Translations under genes and position numbers: made by a program
Source of the DNA: Megaustenia siamemsis
Taxonomy: Eukaryota; Mollusca; Gastropoda; Stylommatophora; Ariophantidae
NCBI GenBank assembly: GCA_032433765.1
Contig: JAVIAB010000073.1
Span: forward strand, 58,052,565-58,116,564
Length of the DNA stretch: 64,000 bases
Direction of reading: 5' to 3'
Notes under the pieces: model-generated
The model's input: the letters and a program-made list of their open reading frames with translations, nothing else
Told to the model about the DNA's origin: nothing
The model's database searches: none
Shown: one piece after another, positions 1 through 11,317 of the stretch
Position numbering within the stretch: position 1 is the stretch's first letter
Layout of the letters: each line of letters starts with the position of its first letter

Positions 1-88
1 AGAAATTTATGAATAGTTAGAGACGTGAAGAGCAAAAGAAATAGAGACGGTAGAAAACATAGACAATTTAGTCAACAATAACTATATA

Positions 89-172
89 CAATAATTAAAA
101 TAATAGTAATAATAATAGTAACAGTAATAGTAATAGTAATAATAATAGTAATCATCATATCATCATCATCAA
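89..172. repeat. (TAA/TAG/CAT)n microsatellite
   Basis: Imperfect trinucleotide run of TAA, TAG and then CAT units. The CAT part is probably the simple-repeat tail of the adjacent L-A copy, because other L-A copies also end in GAT repeats. Confidence 0.8.
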
Positions 173-525
173 GAACCGTGCCTGCTGGCTAGGTGGTCAT
201 GTCTCTCCACAACTTTCGATCTCGACAGTTATTTATCATTTCTTTTGTTGAGTTTCTGTTAAGCCATTCTCTAAAACTGTCTGGTATCTTTTCTTTCTGT
301 CTCCTTCTATTTCTCCGTCCCTCAATTTTATTTTCCCTGATGCAACAAAATATTCCAGCTGTTCCCTTCTCATCACATGTCCAACAATGATGATTGTTTC
401 TAAATAATATTGGATATTAGCTCTCTTTTTACTTTGCCCTCTTTCATAACATTTTCATTGCTCTTTTTAGCAGTTCATGGTATTCCCAACATTCTTCTGT
501 AAAACCACATTTCTACAGCTTCCAG
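173..525 (-). mobile_element. L-A LINE 3' fragment
   Basis: Read on the minus strand, this matches the C-terminal end of the L-A ORF. It runs from the end of the FYRRM block through a K-R-x(8)-Q-S-x-x-G-H-V-M-R-R block to the terminal RDMITYASRPGT-like motif and a (GAT)n tail. In the family this region follows the reverse transcriptase (RT) domain and helps the element bind its RNA. The copy is 5'-truncated and frameshifted. The same end recurs at 17660, 18906, 36164, 41875, 54956, 56128 and 57875. Confidence 0.8.
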
Positions 526-859
526 TGATTTCCATGTAATAATAATAATAATAATATTTCTCCCTGATTTGTAAGATATTGGAATTTAGCACCACTTTAG
601 ATTGTTTACGAAGCAGTGCTTATATAGCATTGCAGACCGATTTTTGCAAAGGCAAACAATGCACTGGAAAATTGTCTCAGACATTTTTGGTTTCTGATTT
701 TTGTGTGAGTAGCTTTATGTATTCCTCTCCTCTTCATATATCTAGATCTTTTTTTGGACATTTCTTACCACCTGCCGAGATCTTGTACAACGATCTCCCT
801 TGAACCTACATTGTCACAAGTCACTTAGATACTTCCATGAACCAAAGAGCAAGGTGTTC
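526..859. other. No recognisable feature
   Basis: AT-rich DNA with a short (AAT)n run near 538-556. The part from about 700 to 859 may be 3'-untranslated sequence of the RNase-H LINE that follows, but I cannot confirm this. Confidence 0.4.
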
Positions 860-1380
860 AAAGAATAGAACTACTCTCACTTTGTCCAACATTGTCGGTA
901 GAGGCGACTAATGAGGTTGGGGGTCAATAATTTCGCCGGTGCTATGGAGTTAATGCATCTGAACTGAAGTCATGTTCAGTGCTTTCGTTAATGTGTGGCG
1001 GATGTGCTTCATGCTGACAAACGCGTTGAGGATGGGATCTTCCTCTTCTGCGATCATGACTCTTTCAGTGTAGGATTCCGGATTCTCTCACGAAGGCAGC
1101 TATCTGTTTAAATGATTTGGTAGCCCCTTATAGTTTCTCTTCCAGGGAAGTGGGTGTGGTCCGAATTGTACTTCTCAGGACTATGTACTGGGAGCAATCC
1201 TGTAGAACATGTTTTGTTGTCATGTTGTCCAGTGTGCAGTGGCATTGACTGGCAGTACCAATTTTGAGTTTGGTGAACATGTGGTTTCTCATTCTGTTGT
1301 GGCCAGTGCGTAGGCGAAGTATGATGACTTGATCCCTACTTGATAATGGATGGGATCTGAGCACAATGGGATTGTTCGTT
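860..1380 (-). mobile_element. RNase-H LINE, C-terminal ORF2 fragment
   Basis: The minus-strand reading at 1364-1128 contains SSRDQVIILRLRTGHNRM, then a C-H-C spaced zinc-knuckle-like block and a Q-D-C-x-Q-Y block. This is the region just after the RNase H domain in I/Jockey-type LINEs. Homologous sequence lies in element C at 33655-34225. The remainder (1127-860) is non-coding 3' sequence. The copy is truncated and inactive. The family assignment is by motif recognition only. Confidence 0.6.
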
Positions 1381-1524
1381 GCGCAATGACGCTGATCTCT
1401 CGACTAAACCAAACCCAACCATGTGTAAACCACTGGACAGAGATTCGAGCTGAGATTCATACGGAACCTTGTTTTTATAATGGGATATAAAGGAAAGAAT
1501 GAAAACCTATTCAAGAAGTCTTAT

Positions 1525-1842
1525 ATACATATAACATCTTTGTGTGTACATGTCTGTGTTAGTCACCTCTAGTGACTCGGGCAGATGGTGATCGTAAACC
1601 TGGGAGGGCCGACCATCTAAGGGCAGAATCCCCCTACAGAAAGAAAAGATCATCTGCTGCCTTGCAGGAAGATTGGGGACAATCAAAGGCTAAGGATAGC
1701 AAACCTGAATAAAATGCTGGCTGAAATCGGATGCACTGGGCCACTGGCGCAGAACACAGTGCAACGTTTTAACGGGTGCTCAATCTCTAATTGTGATTTC
1801 ATGTGAGAGTCTGGAATCCTACTCTGATTGAGTCCTGATCGC

Positions 1843-1895
<53 letters not shown>

Positions 1896-1904
1896 CATAT
1901 AACA
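1525..1904 (+). mobile_element. Element C copy 1 with 12-bp TSD
   Basis: The retroposon is bounded by an exact TSD, ATACATATAACA, at 1525-1536 and 1893-1904. It carries a 5' block starting GGGCAGATGGTGATCG near 1582, a readable segment RKIGDNQRLRKANL, and a short block matching the 3' end of the RNase-H LINE. It ends in a (GA)n tract from about 1846 to 1892. The middle (RNase-H tail) is deleted relative to the copy at 33655. About 45 bp precede the GGGCAG start, so the full 5' end may be longer than in copy 2. Confidence 0.8.
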
Positions 1905-1989
1905 AAAACTTAAAAAGATGCAAGCAAGTAAATGGAAAATGAGCAGCAAAATAAGACATAATACTTGGGAAGATTCCTTGTGTGTAAGT
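1905..1989. other. Short unassigned spacer
   Basis: Sequence between element C and a degenerate SINE-A. Nothing is recognisable. Confidence 0.4.
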
Positions 1990-2168
1990 AAGATAAAGGT
2001 TCTCTTCACGCTTTGCGTTGCGTATGGGGATTATGGTGTTAGTGACCATATTTTTTATGACCATGGCACATTTTTTGGTGGCATGGTCGATATCACGCCA
2101 GGCCGCCTTTACTTCCCAGAAAAATCTATGATACCCATTTTTATAGGCTTGGTGAACACCGGAAACGA
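1990..2168 (-). mobile_element. SINE-A, old diverged copy
   Basis: Aligns by eye to the SINE-A body in reverse orientation, including GGGGATTATGGTGTTAGTGACC, the T-rich centre, the TTCCCAGAAAAATCT block and ACCCATTTxxTAGGC. The tRNA-like head (expected on the right) is missing, as expected for 5' truncation. It is the most diverged SINE-A copy in the window. Confidence 0.65.
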
Positions 2169-3813
2169 TTCTATTATATTAATTTCCATTTTTCTAAAAA
2201 CAAACATGATGAATAATTAAAGGTTATCCAACTCTATTTATAGAATTGGAATATGTAATAGCTTTTTACTTCTACTTGTCAAGGATAATAAATCAGAATG
2301 TGGGTATTATTAAGGTGACCAGACGTCCCGATTTTTCCGGGACAGTCCCGATTTTTTCCTGATTTTTCAACCTTTGTCCCGGATTTGTTCCTATCCGAAT
2401 TTGTCCCGATTTTGGTCAATTTTTTAAACTTATGTCCCGGATTTGTTAAAATACATTAGGGACATAAACGTTTACTAATTTTGCCAATATGGTAATCGTC
2501 TCTTCGACTTAAAGATATACATTATTCTGTTGTTGTGTAGAAAATGTTTAAAAAGTTGAACTAGCTGTTCAGTTGGCGAAACAGTAACAGTAAAATGCGC
2601 TCCAAGTTTTAAATCTTTTATACTGAAACTGAAACTCAACAAGTAGCATCTTTGCGGCCACGACATTTCATATTCTTGTATATTCATTGTGTTACTTTCG
2701 TTTACCGACGAACTAATTTTTTAAATTGTGTTATTCAGTGATAGGATTTATTGCATTCATTAGGTTTTATTTACATTGTGCTTTTATTCAGTTACTCGAC
2801 ATTTTAATGTTTAAGAACTTATGCTATGTATATGGTGTAGTTAGAGAAAATTATTATTTAAACTACAGTTAGATCGTAAAGTTTGTAATTGTTGCAACAA
2901 ATGGCATTAAAACGTAAATGCAGTTTTAATCAAGATTTACAAAACGAATACCCCTTTCTAAAAAAGTCTACATCAGACTTCACTGTAAGATGCAGTATAT
3001 GTGCCTCTGTGTTTTCGATTAACCATAGTGGACGTGGTGATATTAAGTCACATAAATAGTGCGACAGAACCGTCGCTACAGCTGCATAAAGCTTGTCGTT
3101 AACAACATTTTTTTTCGAACTGAACAGATTGGTGACATTGAAGAATAATTAGCTGCTGCAAAATGTGCATTTGTCTATCATACAGTGATACACAATCATA
3201 CATTTAGATCTATGGACTGCACATCAAAATTACTTCAGGTTACTTTAGAACTAAAATTTGCTTGTGCCCGTACGAAAACAGAAGCCATTGTTCGAAATGT
3301 GTTGACACCCCATACCCCATGTTCAAAACGAGTTCAGATGTGACCTAGACAACTCAACATTTATTTCCATACTGACAGATGTCTCCAACCACAAGGAAAT
3401 CAAGATTTTTCCTTTGCTTGTCAGATACTTTGATCACAATAAGGTGCTAAGAGTTAAAATATTAGAATTGAAGTCATTGCCAGGAGTAACATCTTATATT
3501 GTTATTAATTTTATTAATGACAGTCCAACGGAGAAAGGTTTAGAAAGGAAAGTAGTTGCATTTTGTGCAGACAACACAAATTCTAATGTTGGTGGCGCTG
3601 AAAGGAAAGGAAAGAACGTTTTCATAAAGCTGAAAGAAAACCTTGGACATGGTATGATGTTGTTGTTGTTGTTATGGATCCAGTGACCTTTGAGCTGATG
3701 CTCTTCGGCCCAATACCATGTAGTAGTATCTGCAGGTATTTTTAAGTTCTGCTGTTGATCCGTACAGAGTATTCCATTTGGAGGGTCTTTGAGGAAGTTG
3801 TGTCGTTCTGATG

Positions 3814-4500
3814 TCAGTGAGCCCAGGACATTGAAACAGGTGGTGTTCTACAGTTTCTTGTGGGTGTACAGAGTGGACATACTGGGGTATGGTTTTGTTG
3901 TATTCTATTAATGTGGTTATTTAGCATAACATGTCCTGTTCTCAGTCTGAAGATGGTGGTTTGGTCTCTTCTTGTTAGGTTGTTGATGTTGTCTTGTGGA
4001 TTTGGTCTTGCCATATATTTAAAAAGCTCTCTCCCTGTTTTCCCTAAGGCCCATCCATTCAGCCACTCCTCTCTACTGTTGGAGTTTATGACTTGTTTGG
4101 CTGTGTCTAGTGTGATGGATGTATGTATCTGTGTCTGTCTGGATCCTCTCTTAGCTAATGTATCTGCCTTATTATTTCCTGGTATGTTTGAGTGTCCCGG
4201 GATCCATTGCATTACCAATCTTATGTTATGTGTTTCAATGAGTTTGTCTGTGTCTATGATAAGCTGTGTGAGTTCTGGTTTGTTCGTGTTGTTTTCCAGT
4301 GCTTGCAGAGCCGATTTGGAATCCGTAAATGTGACAGTGTTTGTTATCTTTGATGGTGTGGTAATTATTACAGACTTCACCACAAGGGCCACACATTTCG
4401 TCTGCTGTTCTATCTGGATAATGTATTAATATTCCATATCCAGCTTTTGAAGTAGCGTTAGTGGCTGCACCATCTGTGCATATATGTATCCAGTCTTCTG
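3814..4500 (-). pseudogene. L-D RNase H domain and C-terminal tail
   Basis: Minus-strand reading shows the RNase H catalytic layout: CTDGAATNATSKAGYG (first Asp, about 4478), FTDSKSALQALEN (Asp, about 4320) and QWIPGHSNIPGNNKADTLAK (His and Asp, about 4210-4155). The C-terminal block TTIFRLRTGH and a CPLC motif follow near 3880. RNase H degrades the RNA strand of the RNA-DNA hybrid during reverse transcription. A one-base frameshift near 4395 separates the first motif from the rest. The RT domain is not present in this truncated copy. Confidence 0.85.
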
Positions 4501-4720
4501 TGTCTGTGCGATGTATTACAGGACTGTCAAAAGGAACATGATGGACTTCTAGTCAGTACTAGAGTCATTTGTCTTCAAGTATATCAGTAGATGGTCTCGA
4601 GGCGGTTTCGCTGAAGCTCTCACCCTGTCCACAGGGGGTTCCTATAGAAATAGTAACAAGATAGAAGACAAGACACTCACTCAAGGGAGAGTGAGGGTGA
4701 TTAGGTGAGGGCCATGGCGT

Positions 4721-5106
4721 ATACCACATGTTGGTTGGCTCTAGCCCTGCATCTATAGGGGCTCACCTCCTCCCAACCCAGTTATACCACATGTTGGTTG
4801 GCTCTAGCCCTGCATCTATAGGGGCTCACCTCCTCCCGACCCAGTTATACCACATGTTGGTTGGCTCTAGCCCTGCATCTATAGGGGCTCACCTCCTCCC
4901 GGCCCAGTTATACCACATGTTGGTTGGCTCTAGCCCTGCATCTATAGGGGCTGACCTCCTCCCGGCCCAGTTATACCACATGTTGGTTGGCTCTAGCCCT
5001 GCATCTATAGGGGCTGACCTCCTCCCGGCCCAGTTATACCACATGTTGGTTGGCTCTAGTCCTGCATCTATATGGGCTCACCTCTTCCCGACCCAGTTAT
5101 ACCGCT
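4721..5106. repeat. 63-bp minisatellite, ~6 units
   Basis: Units starting ATACCACATGTTGG lie at 4721, 4784, 4847, 4910, 4973 and 5036. They are nearly identical; the last is more diverged. The period is a multiple of three, so one plus-strand frame stays open, but this is not evidence of a gene. The array is inside the L-D insertion. Confidence 0.95.
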
Positions 5107-6540
5107 GGGAACTCGGTCGCGCCCAGGACCAACGTTGCGATAACAGAGGGACCACGTGTAGGTGTGGCCTTGGACACAGTGGCCCAGTGGAGTTGAATTG
5201 AGTCCATCAAAACCAGAGAGGATTTTGTCAAAACAGAGAAGGTTTTGTCATCCGATATCCACTGAGCCTGGTAAATGAGAGGCTATGAACGCTTCAAATA
5301 CCTTTTGTTGATGTCAAGAGCGGACATCACCCACCCCCCGGACATGGTTTGATGGGTGTTGGTTGTGCATGCCATATTTTCCACAACACCGCTCGAACAG
5401 CTGCAGACGTATTACCTATTGATGTTGAGATGATTATTGCTAAATTTTATCTGCACTTCAAATCATACACAATTAGAGTTGAACGTCTCAAGGAGTTTTG
5501 CCAGTTTGTGGACACAGACTTCCAGATGATTCCATGTTAAGCACAGACTAGGTGGATTGAACTGCTGCCTGCTGTTGAAAGGGCTCTTCACATGTTCCTG
5601 CCTTTAAAATCCTATTTCAGTCTCAAGACAGATGCCCAGTCTTTATACATCAATTCTTTGAAAACACCATGTCTGACGCATGGCTTATTTTGTTCACAGT
5701 CAGGCATCCTCTTTCCACGAAGCAGTGCAGAAAGTAGAGGGACAGATGGTCACTGTTTTTGAAGTCATTGACAACATCAATAGGTTGAGAACTAGCTTGG
5801 AGTCCAAACTGGAAGATGGTTTCTGGCCATCAAGAGTTAAGCTAATTCTTGACAAGGTGCAAATGGAAGGAATTTCACAGGATGATGTGAACAAGTTTAA
5901 AGTCGGTGTTTCTTCATTCTATGAAGCAGCTTTAAGTTATTTGAAGAAATGAGCTGCAAAAAATTGTCAAAACCTTGAGGCTTCCCACTTCAAAAACAGG
6001 CATGTGCCAATTTCACATATTCTGAAGCTGGCAGAGTTCTTTTTGTGTCTATCGGGAACAAATGCTGCAACGGAAAGATTGTTTTCACTGATGAACAGCT
6101 TGTGGAAAAATGATGAAACACATCTACGTGTGGACACTTTGAAGCCCATGTTGATCACCAAAGTGAACAATGAGCAAACATGTGTTGAATTTTTTAAGAT
6201 GCTCCAAACAAAGAAAGATCTTTTTAAAAAAAATCCACTCATCAGAAAAGTACAGCAACTCTGCTTCACCTTCCATTTAAGTGAGTATCACTAATGTTTT
6301 TGTTTATCTCCTGATAACGTTTTGTAAGCCTATATTGTTAGGTGTTTTAATTAGTTTGAAAATATATGTATTATTCACCTGAAAAAGACGGAAGAAAAGT
6401 CATTTTATTGATGGAAAATTTAACTCAAATTAATCCGTCCTGGATTAGGGTTTCAAAAATAATGGCCACCTTAATATTATCGGGCTGCGTGTTCTTGCAG
6501 AACGTTGAACTCGTCACGAACAGTTGGAAATAATCTGTCT

Positions 6541-6792
6541 TTATACACATCTCTCGCCTCGTCTGTTGTCTTGTTCATGGTCTCTTTCATGTCTTGGTAG
6601 CAGTTTCTTCTTGCCCTGTCCCTGCCTCATCTTCCTGGTACTGGGCCTTCTATTATTATTTCCTTTACTAGATATGTGGCACTTATGTTCCAACATTACA
6701 GTCCCCTGACACATACCAAATATAAAGAGGAGAAATGATGCAGCGACACAACAGAACAGCACCGTGTTTAGAATGCTCATGTTTGTTCCCAA
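6541..6792 (-). CDS. Possible first exon with signal peptide (weak)
   Basis: An 83-codon minus-strand reading frame starts with a strongly hydrophobic run (about residues 7-31), after two Met codons, ending near GMCQG, as in a secretory signal peptide. The rest is very basic (KGNNNRRPSTRKMRQGQGKK and on). A good splice-donor-like GGTATGTG lies inside it near the end of the hydrophobic run, so the true exon could stop there and the basic tail could be intron. No acceptor, second exon or homologue is recognised. The L-A2 LINE begins right beside the start codon. This may be chance. Confidence 0.2.
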   Translation of the reverse strand: MGTNMSILNTVLFCCVAASFLLFIFGMCQGTVMLEHKCHISSKGNNNRRPSTRKMRQGQGKKKLLPRHERDHEQDNRRGERCV

Positions 6793-7425
6793 ACATCATC
6801 ATCATGTGCCATACCGGACGGCGTAGGTGATCATGTCCCACCACAATCTTCTATCTACAGTACATCGTATCAGTTCTGTTGTTGACTGTTTTCCATGCCA
6901 TGAAACCAAGCTATCCAGTATTTTCTCTCTTTGTCGTCCACGATCTCTCTTTCCTTTTATTTTGTCAGTTGTAACCAAGTATTCCAACTTTCCTCGTCTC
7001 ATGATGTGCTCGAAAAATGTTGATTGTTTCTTTCTGATGTTTTTTAGGAGCTTCCTTTTTGTGTTGACCTCTTTAAGAACTTCCTCATTGGTCTTTTTAG
7101 CTGTCCAGGGAACTTTCAACATTCTTCTGAGAAATCCCATCTATGTGGCCTCTAATCGTCTTTTCATTTGTTTGTCTACTGTCCATGATTCGCTTCCATA
7201 GGTCAGAATTGGTTCTATATAGCACCGATGAACTCTATTTCTCATTTCTATTGACGTAGATTTGTTGCATAAGATATTTTTCATTTTCTGAAATGCTATT
7301 TTGGCCTGAGCTATTCTGCTTTTTATTTCCGTTGTTCATCTTACATCCGATGTTATTATTGTGCCCAAGTATTTGACGCGTTGCACTTGTTTCAAATTTG
7401 TCCTGTTTATTTTTATGCTGCATGC
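6793..7425 (-). mobile_element. L-A2 LINE 3' fragment
   Basis: The minus-strand frame (7140-6802) reads LRRMLKVPWTAKKTNEEVL, then RGKLEYLVTT and the terminal LWWDMITYAVRYGT, followed by a (GAT)n tail. Upstream blocks up to 7425 match the region just after the RT domain. A TSD-like pair, TTTGTTCCCAA and TTTGTTTTCAA (two mismatches), lies at 6782 and 7426. Truncated and degraded. Confidence 0.8.
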
Positions 7426-7559
7426 TTTGTTTTCAATAGATTCAGCTTATTAATGAAGTGTCGCAAACTTGTATTTTGGGGGATCTTTTAACTGATCGTA
7501 CTAGGTCGGGGCATTTTATATGATCAACAATTCTTTTTCATGCAGGTTTGTGTACGTGT

Positions 7560-7855
7560 ATATGTGTATTCGTGTTATATATGTGTATATATATATATCA
7601 AGCATATATGTACGTACGTATGTATATATTTATGTATGTATGTATGTATGCATGTATGTATTTATGTATGTATGTATGTATGTATGTATGTATGTATGTA
7701 TGTATGTATGTATGTATGTATGTATGTATGTATGTATGTATGTATGTATGTATGTATGTATGTATGTATGTATGTATGTATGTATGTATGTATGTATGTA
7801 TGTATGTATGTATGTATGTATGTATGTATGTGCGTATGCATGTATGTATGTATAC
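7560..7855. repeat. (GTAT)n tetranucleotide tract
   Basis: A long, nearly perfect GTAT run from about 7620, preceded by TA/GT-rich DNA. It produces open frames in several phases (YVCM repeats) that are not genes. Confidence 0.97.
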
Positions 7856-8384
7856 ATTTGTTTCCCCACCTCAGGATTTAGCCTATAATAAATATTTATT
7901 TACTTGTTATTCCTGAGAGCGTTAAAGATGCGCTCAAAACTGGAGAAAAAAAAATCACAAACTATCTTGACCTCAGCGGAGATTTGGCACAAGAAAGAGC
8001 TTCTTGGTACACAACTCTTCCCAGAGCATCTACAATTTATGTGACACGCAACATAATTTCAGAGCAACAAAAGCACCATAGAAAGGCTCATGTAATGGAT
8101 TCCCCTCTCACCAACAGCATCTATTACAAGCCCACCCTGTTCCAGGCTATTCCGGTCCCGCATGTGGCTGAACAGCTATATTTGCACATACAGGCTAATA
8201 TAATAGCTGGATGAATTAAGCGGTTTTTCAACAATAGTACTGGACAAACATCATTTAATTCCCCGCCTGCAGGATATTTTAATGAAATAGATACACACAA
8301 TTCAACTTTGAGATCGTGTATTGATCGATACATAATCCAAGTAAATTATTATTTGACTGCTGGCATTTTTCAAAATGAAAGACA
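7856..8384. other. No recognisable feature
   Basis: No motif or repeat is assigned. Short open frames here look random. Confidence 0.4.
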
Positions 8385-8650
8385 CTCGTTATGCCGTGTG
8401 ACGTAAGACGAACATTGCGTCTGAGACCATACAATTTCCATCATCATCGGCACAGTTTCGAGTTTGATGGTCAGAATCACGCCAATCAACTTTTTTCCCA
8501 GAGAAAATCAGGCAATTGTCTTCAGAGACAGGGTGAACCTCAGAGCCACCTGGCTTGTTTGAAATAAAATCACCACATTTAGGATTTGAACCCACCTCGT
8601 CTGGTCAGTACATGCACAAGCGTACTTGCCATATTTCTATCACGGTTAGT
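8385..8650 (-). mobile_element. tRNA-headed SINE, variant head
   Basis: On the minus strand, a box-B-like GGGTTCAAATCC (near 8588) follows a tRNA-like stretch (about 8650-8600). The body contains GAGGTTCACCCTGTCT and TTTTCTCTGGGAAAAAAGT, which resemble the SINE-A core (GGTTCACCCAG...TCTGGGAAAGT). The 3' end is not clearly defined and no TSD was found. Confidence 0.45.
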
Positions 8651-8904
8651 CAGATTAAAGTTTCGTTTTTGTCAGTTTTAACAGTAAAAGACTGGCACTT
8701 AATTTACCTTACACTATGCGCACTTCTATTTCTCATTATTATTTATGCATAGCAATGGACGACCAGTTCAAGACGCGAGAAAAGCTTAGACAGTTTTTAT
8801 CGACGCTGCTTTAAAATAAAAAATGTGAACATAAAATATATAGCATATTCGCTGTTACTATATCACATAATAATCAGTCATGAGAGTTGTTGTTATAGTA
8901 GTTG

Positions 8905-9330
8905 TAGTTTGTCGAAGGTCCCAGTATCACTGCAAACGAATTTAAATCCATAATTGCTCAACCGCCCGTGCCAGTGGAATCATCTGAATTAACATCTCAT
9001 CTCATTTAAGGATCCAAACAGAGTAAGGCGGCTGTAGTCCCATCATTGCAGCTATAGCACACGTCAACAGACATAAGGCGAAGAGACACCGAAAGTGAAC
9101 GCAGCCGAACAGTCCTTAGTCATACGATATCATCATTCATCGTAAGCAATCGACTATCAAAACACGATCGGGATGAAAAACACAGCTCACGTGTACACAG
9201 AGCACTAAGTCTGTAGCTCCAGCAGCAAGCCGGACTTGGAAAATGCGGAAACTGCAACAAGGAACACTTTTGAGACAGCCTTAACGTTTCCTGCCGCTTA
9301 TACGCCATATTGACCGGAAGTCCAGTCATG
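8905..9330 (-). mobile_element. Repeat B copy, 5'-truncated
   Basis: Reverse copy of the dispersed repeat seen complete at 15664-16360. Shared blocks include TAATTGCTCAACCGCC, GGAATCATCTGAATTA, TCATCGTAAGCAATCG, CAGCAGCAAGCCGGACTTGG, TGCAACAAGGAACACTTTT and ATTGACCGGAAGT. The copy stops soon after the last block. No coding function is recognised. Confidence 0.75.
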
Positions 9331-9737
9331 AGAGTATAAATTGAAAAGGAAAGAAAACCCATACATTCTAAAATGGAGTTTATTGGACCAAAGACGCCAA
9401 TATCACAACACACTCTAAACCACAAAGAACACATCTAAATCAATTTAATGCGTTAATAAAATGAAAGGACTGCAATGCTTTCAAACGTGCACGTACTCGC
9501 TCGCACACATACAGACACACATGTATACAATCACGTAAAACGGTCTCTCACACATTTGCGACAGCTGGACAAATTTCGCTTAATACCGCAACGTTATTTA
9601 AGTTTCTTCTTTTTTAAAACTTATTCATCAAGTATGTATGTCATTGAGAGTGTATTTTCTGCATTTTTTTGTTTACTGTCGGTTTGATAATTCAACATTT
9701 CAAAACTGTACAAGATGTGACAAAGCACCTTCTCATT
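9331..9737. other. No recognisable feature
   Basis: AT-rich spacer without motifs between repeat B and the 45-bp array. Confidence 0.4.
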
Positions 9738-10970
9738 TAATCAAATAAATATCTGTGCCCCCTGGTGTTCTTGGTCCCATATATTGTAATCAAATATCTG
9801 TGCTCCCTGATGTTATTGATCCCATATATTTTAATCAAATATCTGTGCTCCCTGGTGTTCTTGGTCCCATATATTGTAATCAAATATCTGTGCTCCCTGA
9901 TGTTATTGATCCCATATATTGTAATCAAATATCTGTGCTCCCTGGTGTTCTTGATCCCATATATTTTAATCAAATATCTGTGCCCCCTGGTGTTCTTGAT
10001 CCCATATATTTTAATCAAATATCTGTGCCCCCTGGTGTTCTTGATCCCATATATTGTAATCAAATATCTGTGCTCCCTGGTGTTCTTGATCCCATATATT
10101 TTAATCAAATATCTGCGCCCCCTGGTGTTCTTGATCCCATATATTTTAATCAAATATCTGTGCCCCCTGGTGTTCTTGATCCCATATATTTTAATCAAAT
10201 ATCTGTGCCCCCTGGTGTTCTTGATCCCAAATATTTTAATCAAATATCTGTGTCCCCTGGTGTTCTTGATCCCAAATATTTTAAACAAATATCTGTGCCC
10301 CATTGGTGTTCTTGATCCCAAATATTTTAATTAAATATCTGTGCCCCTGGTGTTCTTGATCCCAAATATTTTAAACAAATATCTGTGCCCCACTGGTGTT
10401 CTTGATCCCAAATATTTTAATTAAATATCTGTGCTCCCTGGTGTTCTTGATCCCAAATATTTTAAACAAATATCTGTGCCCCACTGGTGTTCTTGATCCC
10501 AAATATTTTAATTAAATATCTGTGCTCCCTGGTGTTCTTGATCCCAAATATTTTAAACAAATATCTGTGCTCCCTGGTGTTCTTGATCCAAATATTTTAA
10601 ACAAATATATGTGCCCCTTGGTGTTCTTGATCCCAAATATTTTAATCAAATATCTGTGCCCGCTGGTGTTCTTGATCCCAAATATTTTAATCAAATATAT
10701 GTGCCCCCTTGTGTTCTTGATCCCAAATATTTTAATCAAATATCTGTGCCCCCTGGTGTTCATGGTCCCACATATTTTAATCAAATATCTGTGCCCCCTG
10801 GTGTTCATGGTCCCACATATTTTAATCAAATATCTGTGCCCCCTGGTGTTACTGATCCCAAATATTTTAAACAAATATCTGTGCCCCCTGGTGTTCATGA
10901 TCCCAAATATTTTAAACAAATATCTGTGCCCCCTGGTGTTCATGATCCCAAATATTTTAAACAAATATCC
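9738..10970. repeat. 45-bp minisatellite, ~27 units
   Basis: The unit runs ATCTGTGCTCCCTGGTGTTC ... ATATTTTAATCAAAT. Early units carry CATATATT; later units carry CAAATATT and AAACAAAT, so subfamilies run along the array. Units of 44-46 bp between about 10290 and 10600 break the frame. Long frames on both strands reflect the 45-bp (15-codon) period. Confidence 0.97.
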
Positions 10971-11317
10971 GCCGCTAAATGACTGTCCGCCGTATCGCTA
11001 TAAATGAACATTTCATTTTTTCTAAATCTACACGAATATTTTTTCAGCTATATCTGGGGATTAAATAAAAAACAAACATTTGAAATAATGTTATTGCTGA
11101 TCAAGTAAAAACCTTGACACATTTCAATTTGTTTACTACAGAAATCACGAATGATTTTGCCTTAATTGGACAGTTTTATAAGTAGTTTTAATTTTCGTCT
11201 GTGACTTAATGGACATTCTTATTTTCTTCTCTTTGTTTTCCTGTAAGGGGGATGTGTGTAAGATTTAAGAACTTTTATTTCATCATCAATATTATCGTGT
11301 GGCATATCAACATATGT
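10971..11317. other. No recognisable feature
   Basis: AT-rich spacer between the 45-bp array and element C copy 2. Confidence 0.4.

Larger units (their letters stand above)
3645..5348 (-). mobile_element. L-D RNase-H LINE insertion with TSD
   Basis: A 1686-bp insertion (3654-5339) is flanked by GGACATGGT at 3645-3653 and 5340-5348. Its 3' end faces left and finishes in an (ACAACA)n-like tail. It contains an RNase H domain, a 63-bp minisatellite and about 230 bp of further sequence up to the 5' junction. Removing it and one TSD copy rejoins the hAT frame exactly at the residues GHG. Confidence 0.85.
2901..6294 (+). pseudogene. hAT transposase, broken
   Basis: From ATG 2901 the reading has a BED-type zinc finger (C-x-I-C ... 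H ... H, about residues 30-50). It then breaks at a stop near 3056. Later segments carry the expected order of hAT motifs. These are the first catalytic-Asp region ILTDVSNHKE (about 3371-3400), the second Asp in AFCADNTNSNVGG (3570-3600), the CACHIFHNTA block (about 5369), the TRWIELLPAVERAL block (about 5550), and the C-terminal dimerisation domain GTNAATERLFSLMNSLW (about 6057-6107). There are frameshifts near 3330 and 5540 and a LINE insertion at 3654. The family cuts and pastes DNA in the nucleus. The family call is solid; the clade within hAT is not determined. Confidence 0.85.
2311..6473 (+). mobile_element. hAT-superfamily DNA transposon, interrupted
   Basis: The left end TAAGGTGACCAGACGTCC (2311) and the inverted right end (GGCCACCTTA, about 6464-6473) share a short terminal inverted repeat, TAAGGTGRCCA. 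TATTAT flanks both ends, suggesting an imperfect TSD. Broken transposase coding lies between. Without the 1.7-kb LINE insertion the element would be about 2.5 kb. The left end has the GTCCCG-rich repeats seen in several invertebrate and vertebrate hAT elements. It is dead because of several stops and frameshifts. Confidence 0.8.

Noticed and set aside
7520..7916. Several overlapping ~120-codon frames (YVCM repeats)
   Set aside because: They are the direct result of a (GTAT)n tract and contain no other information.
9737..10964. Long frames on both strands (150-194 codons)
   Set aside because: Produced by a 45-bp tandem repeat; no start context, domain or single-copy part.
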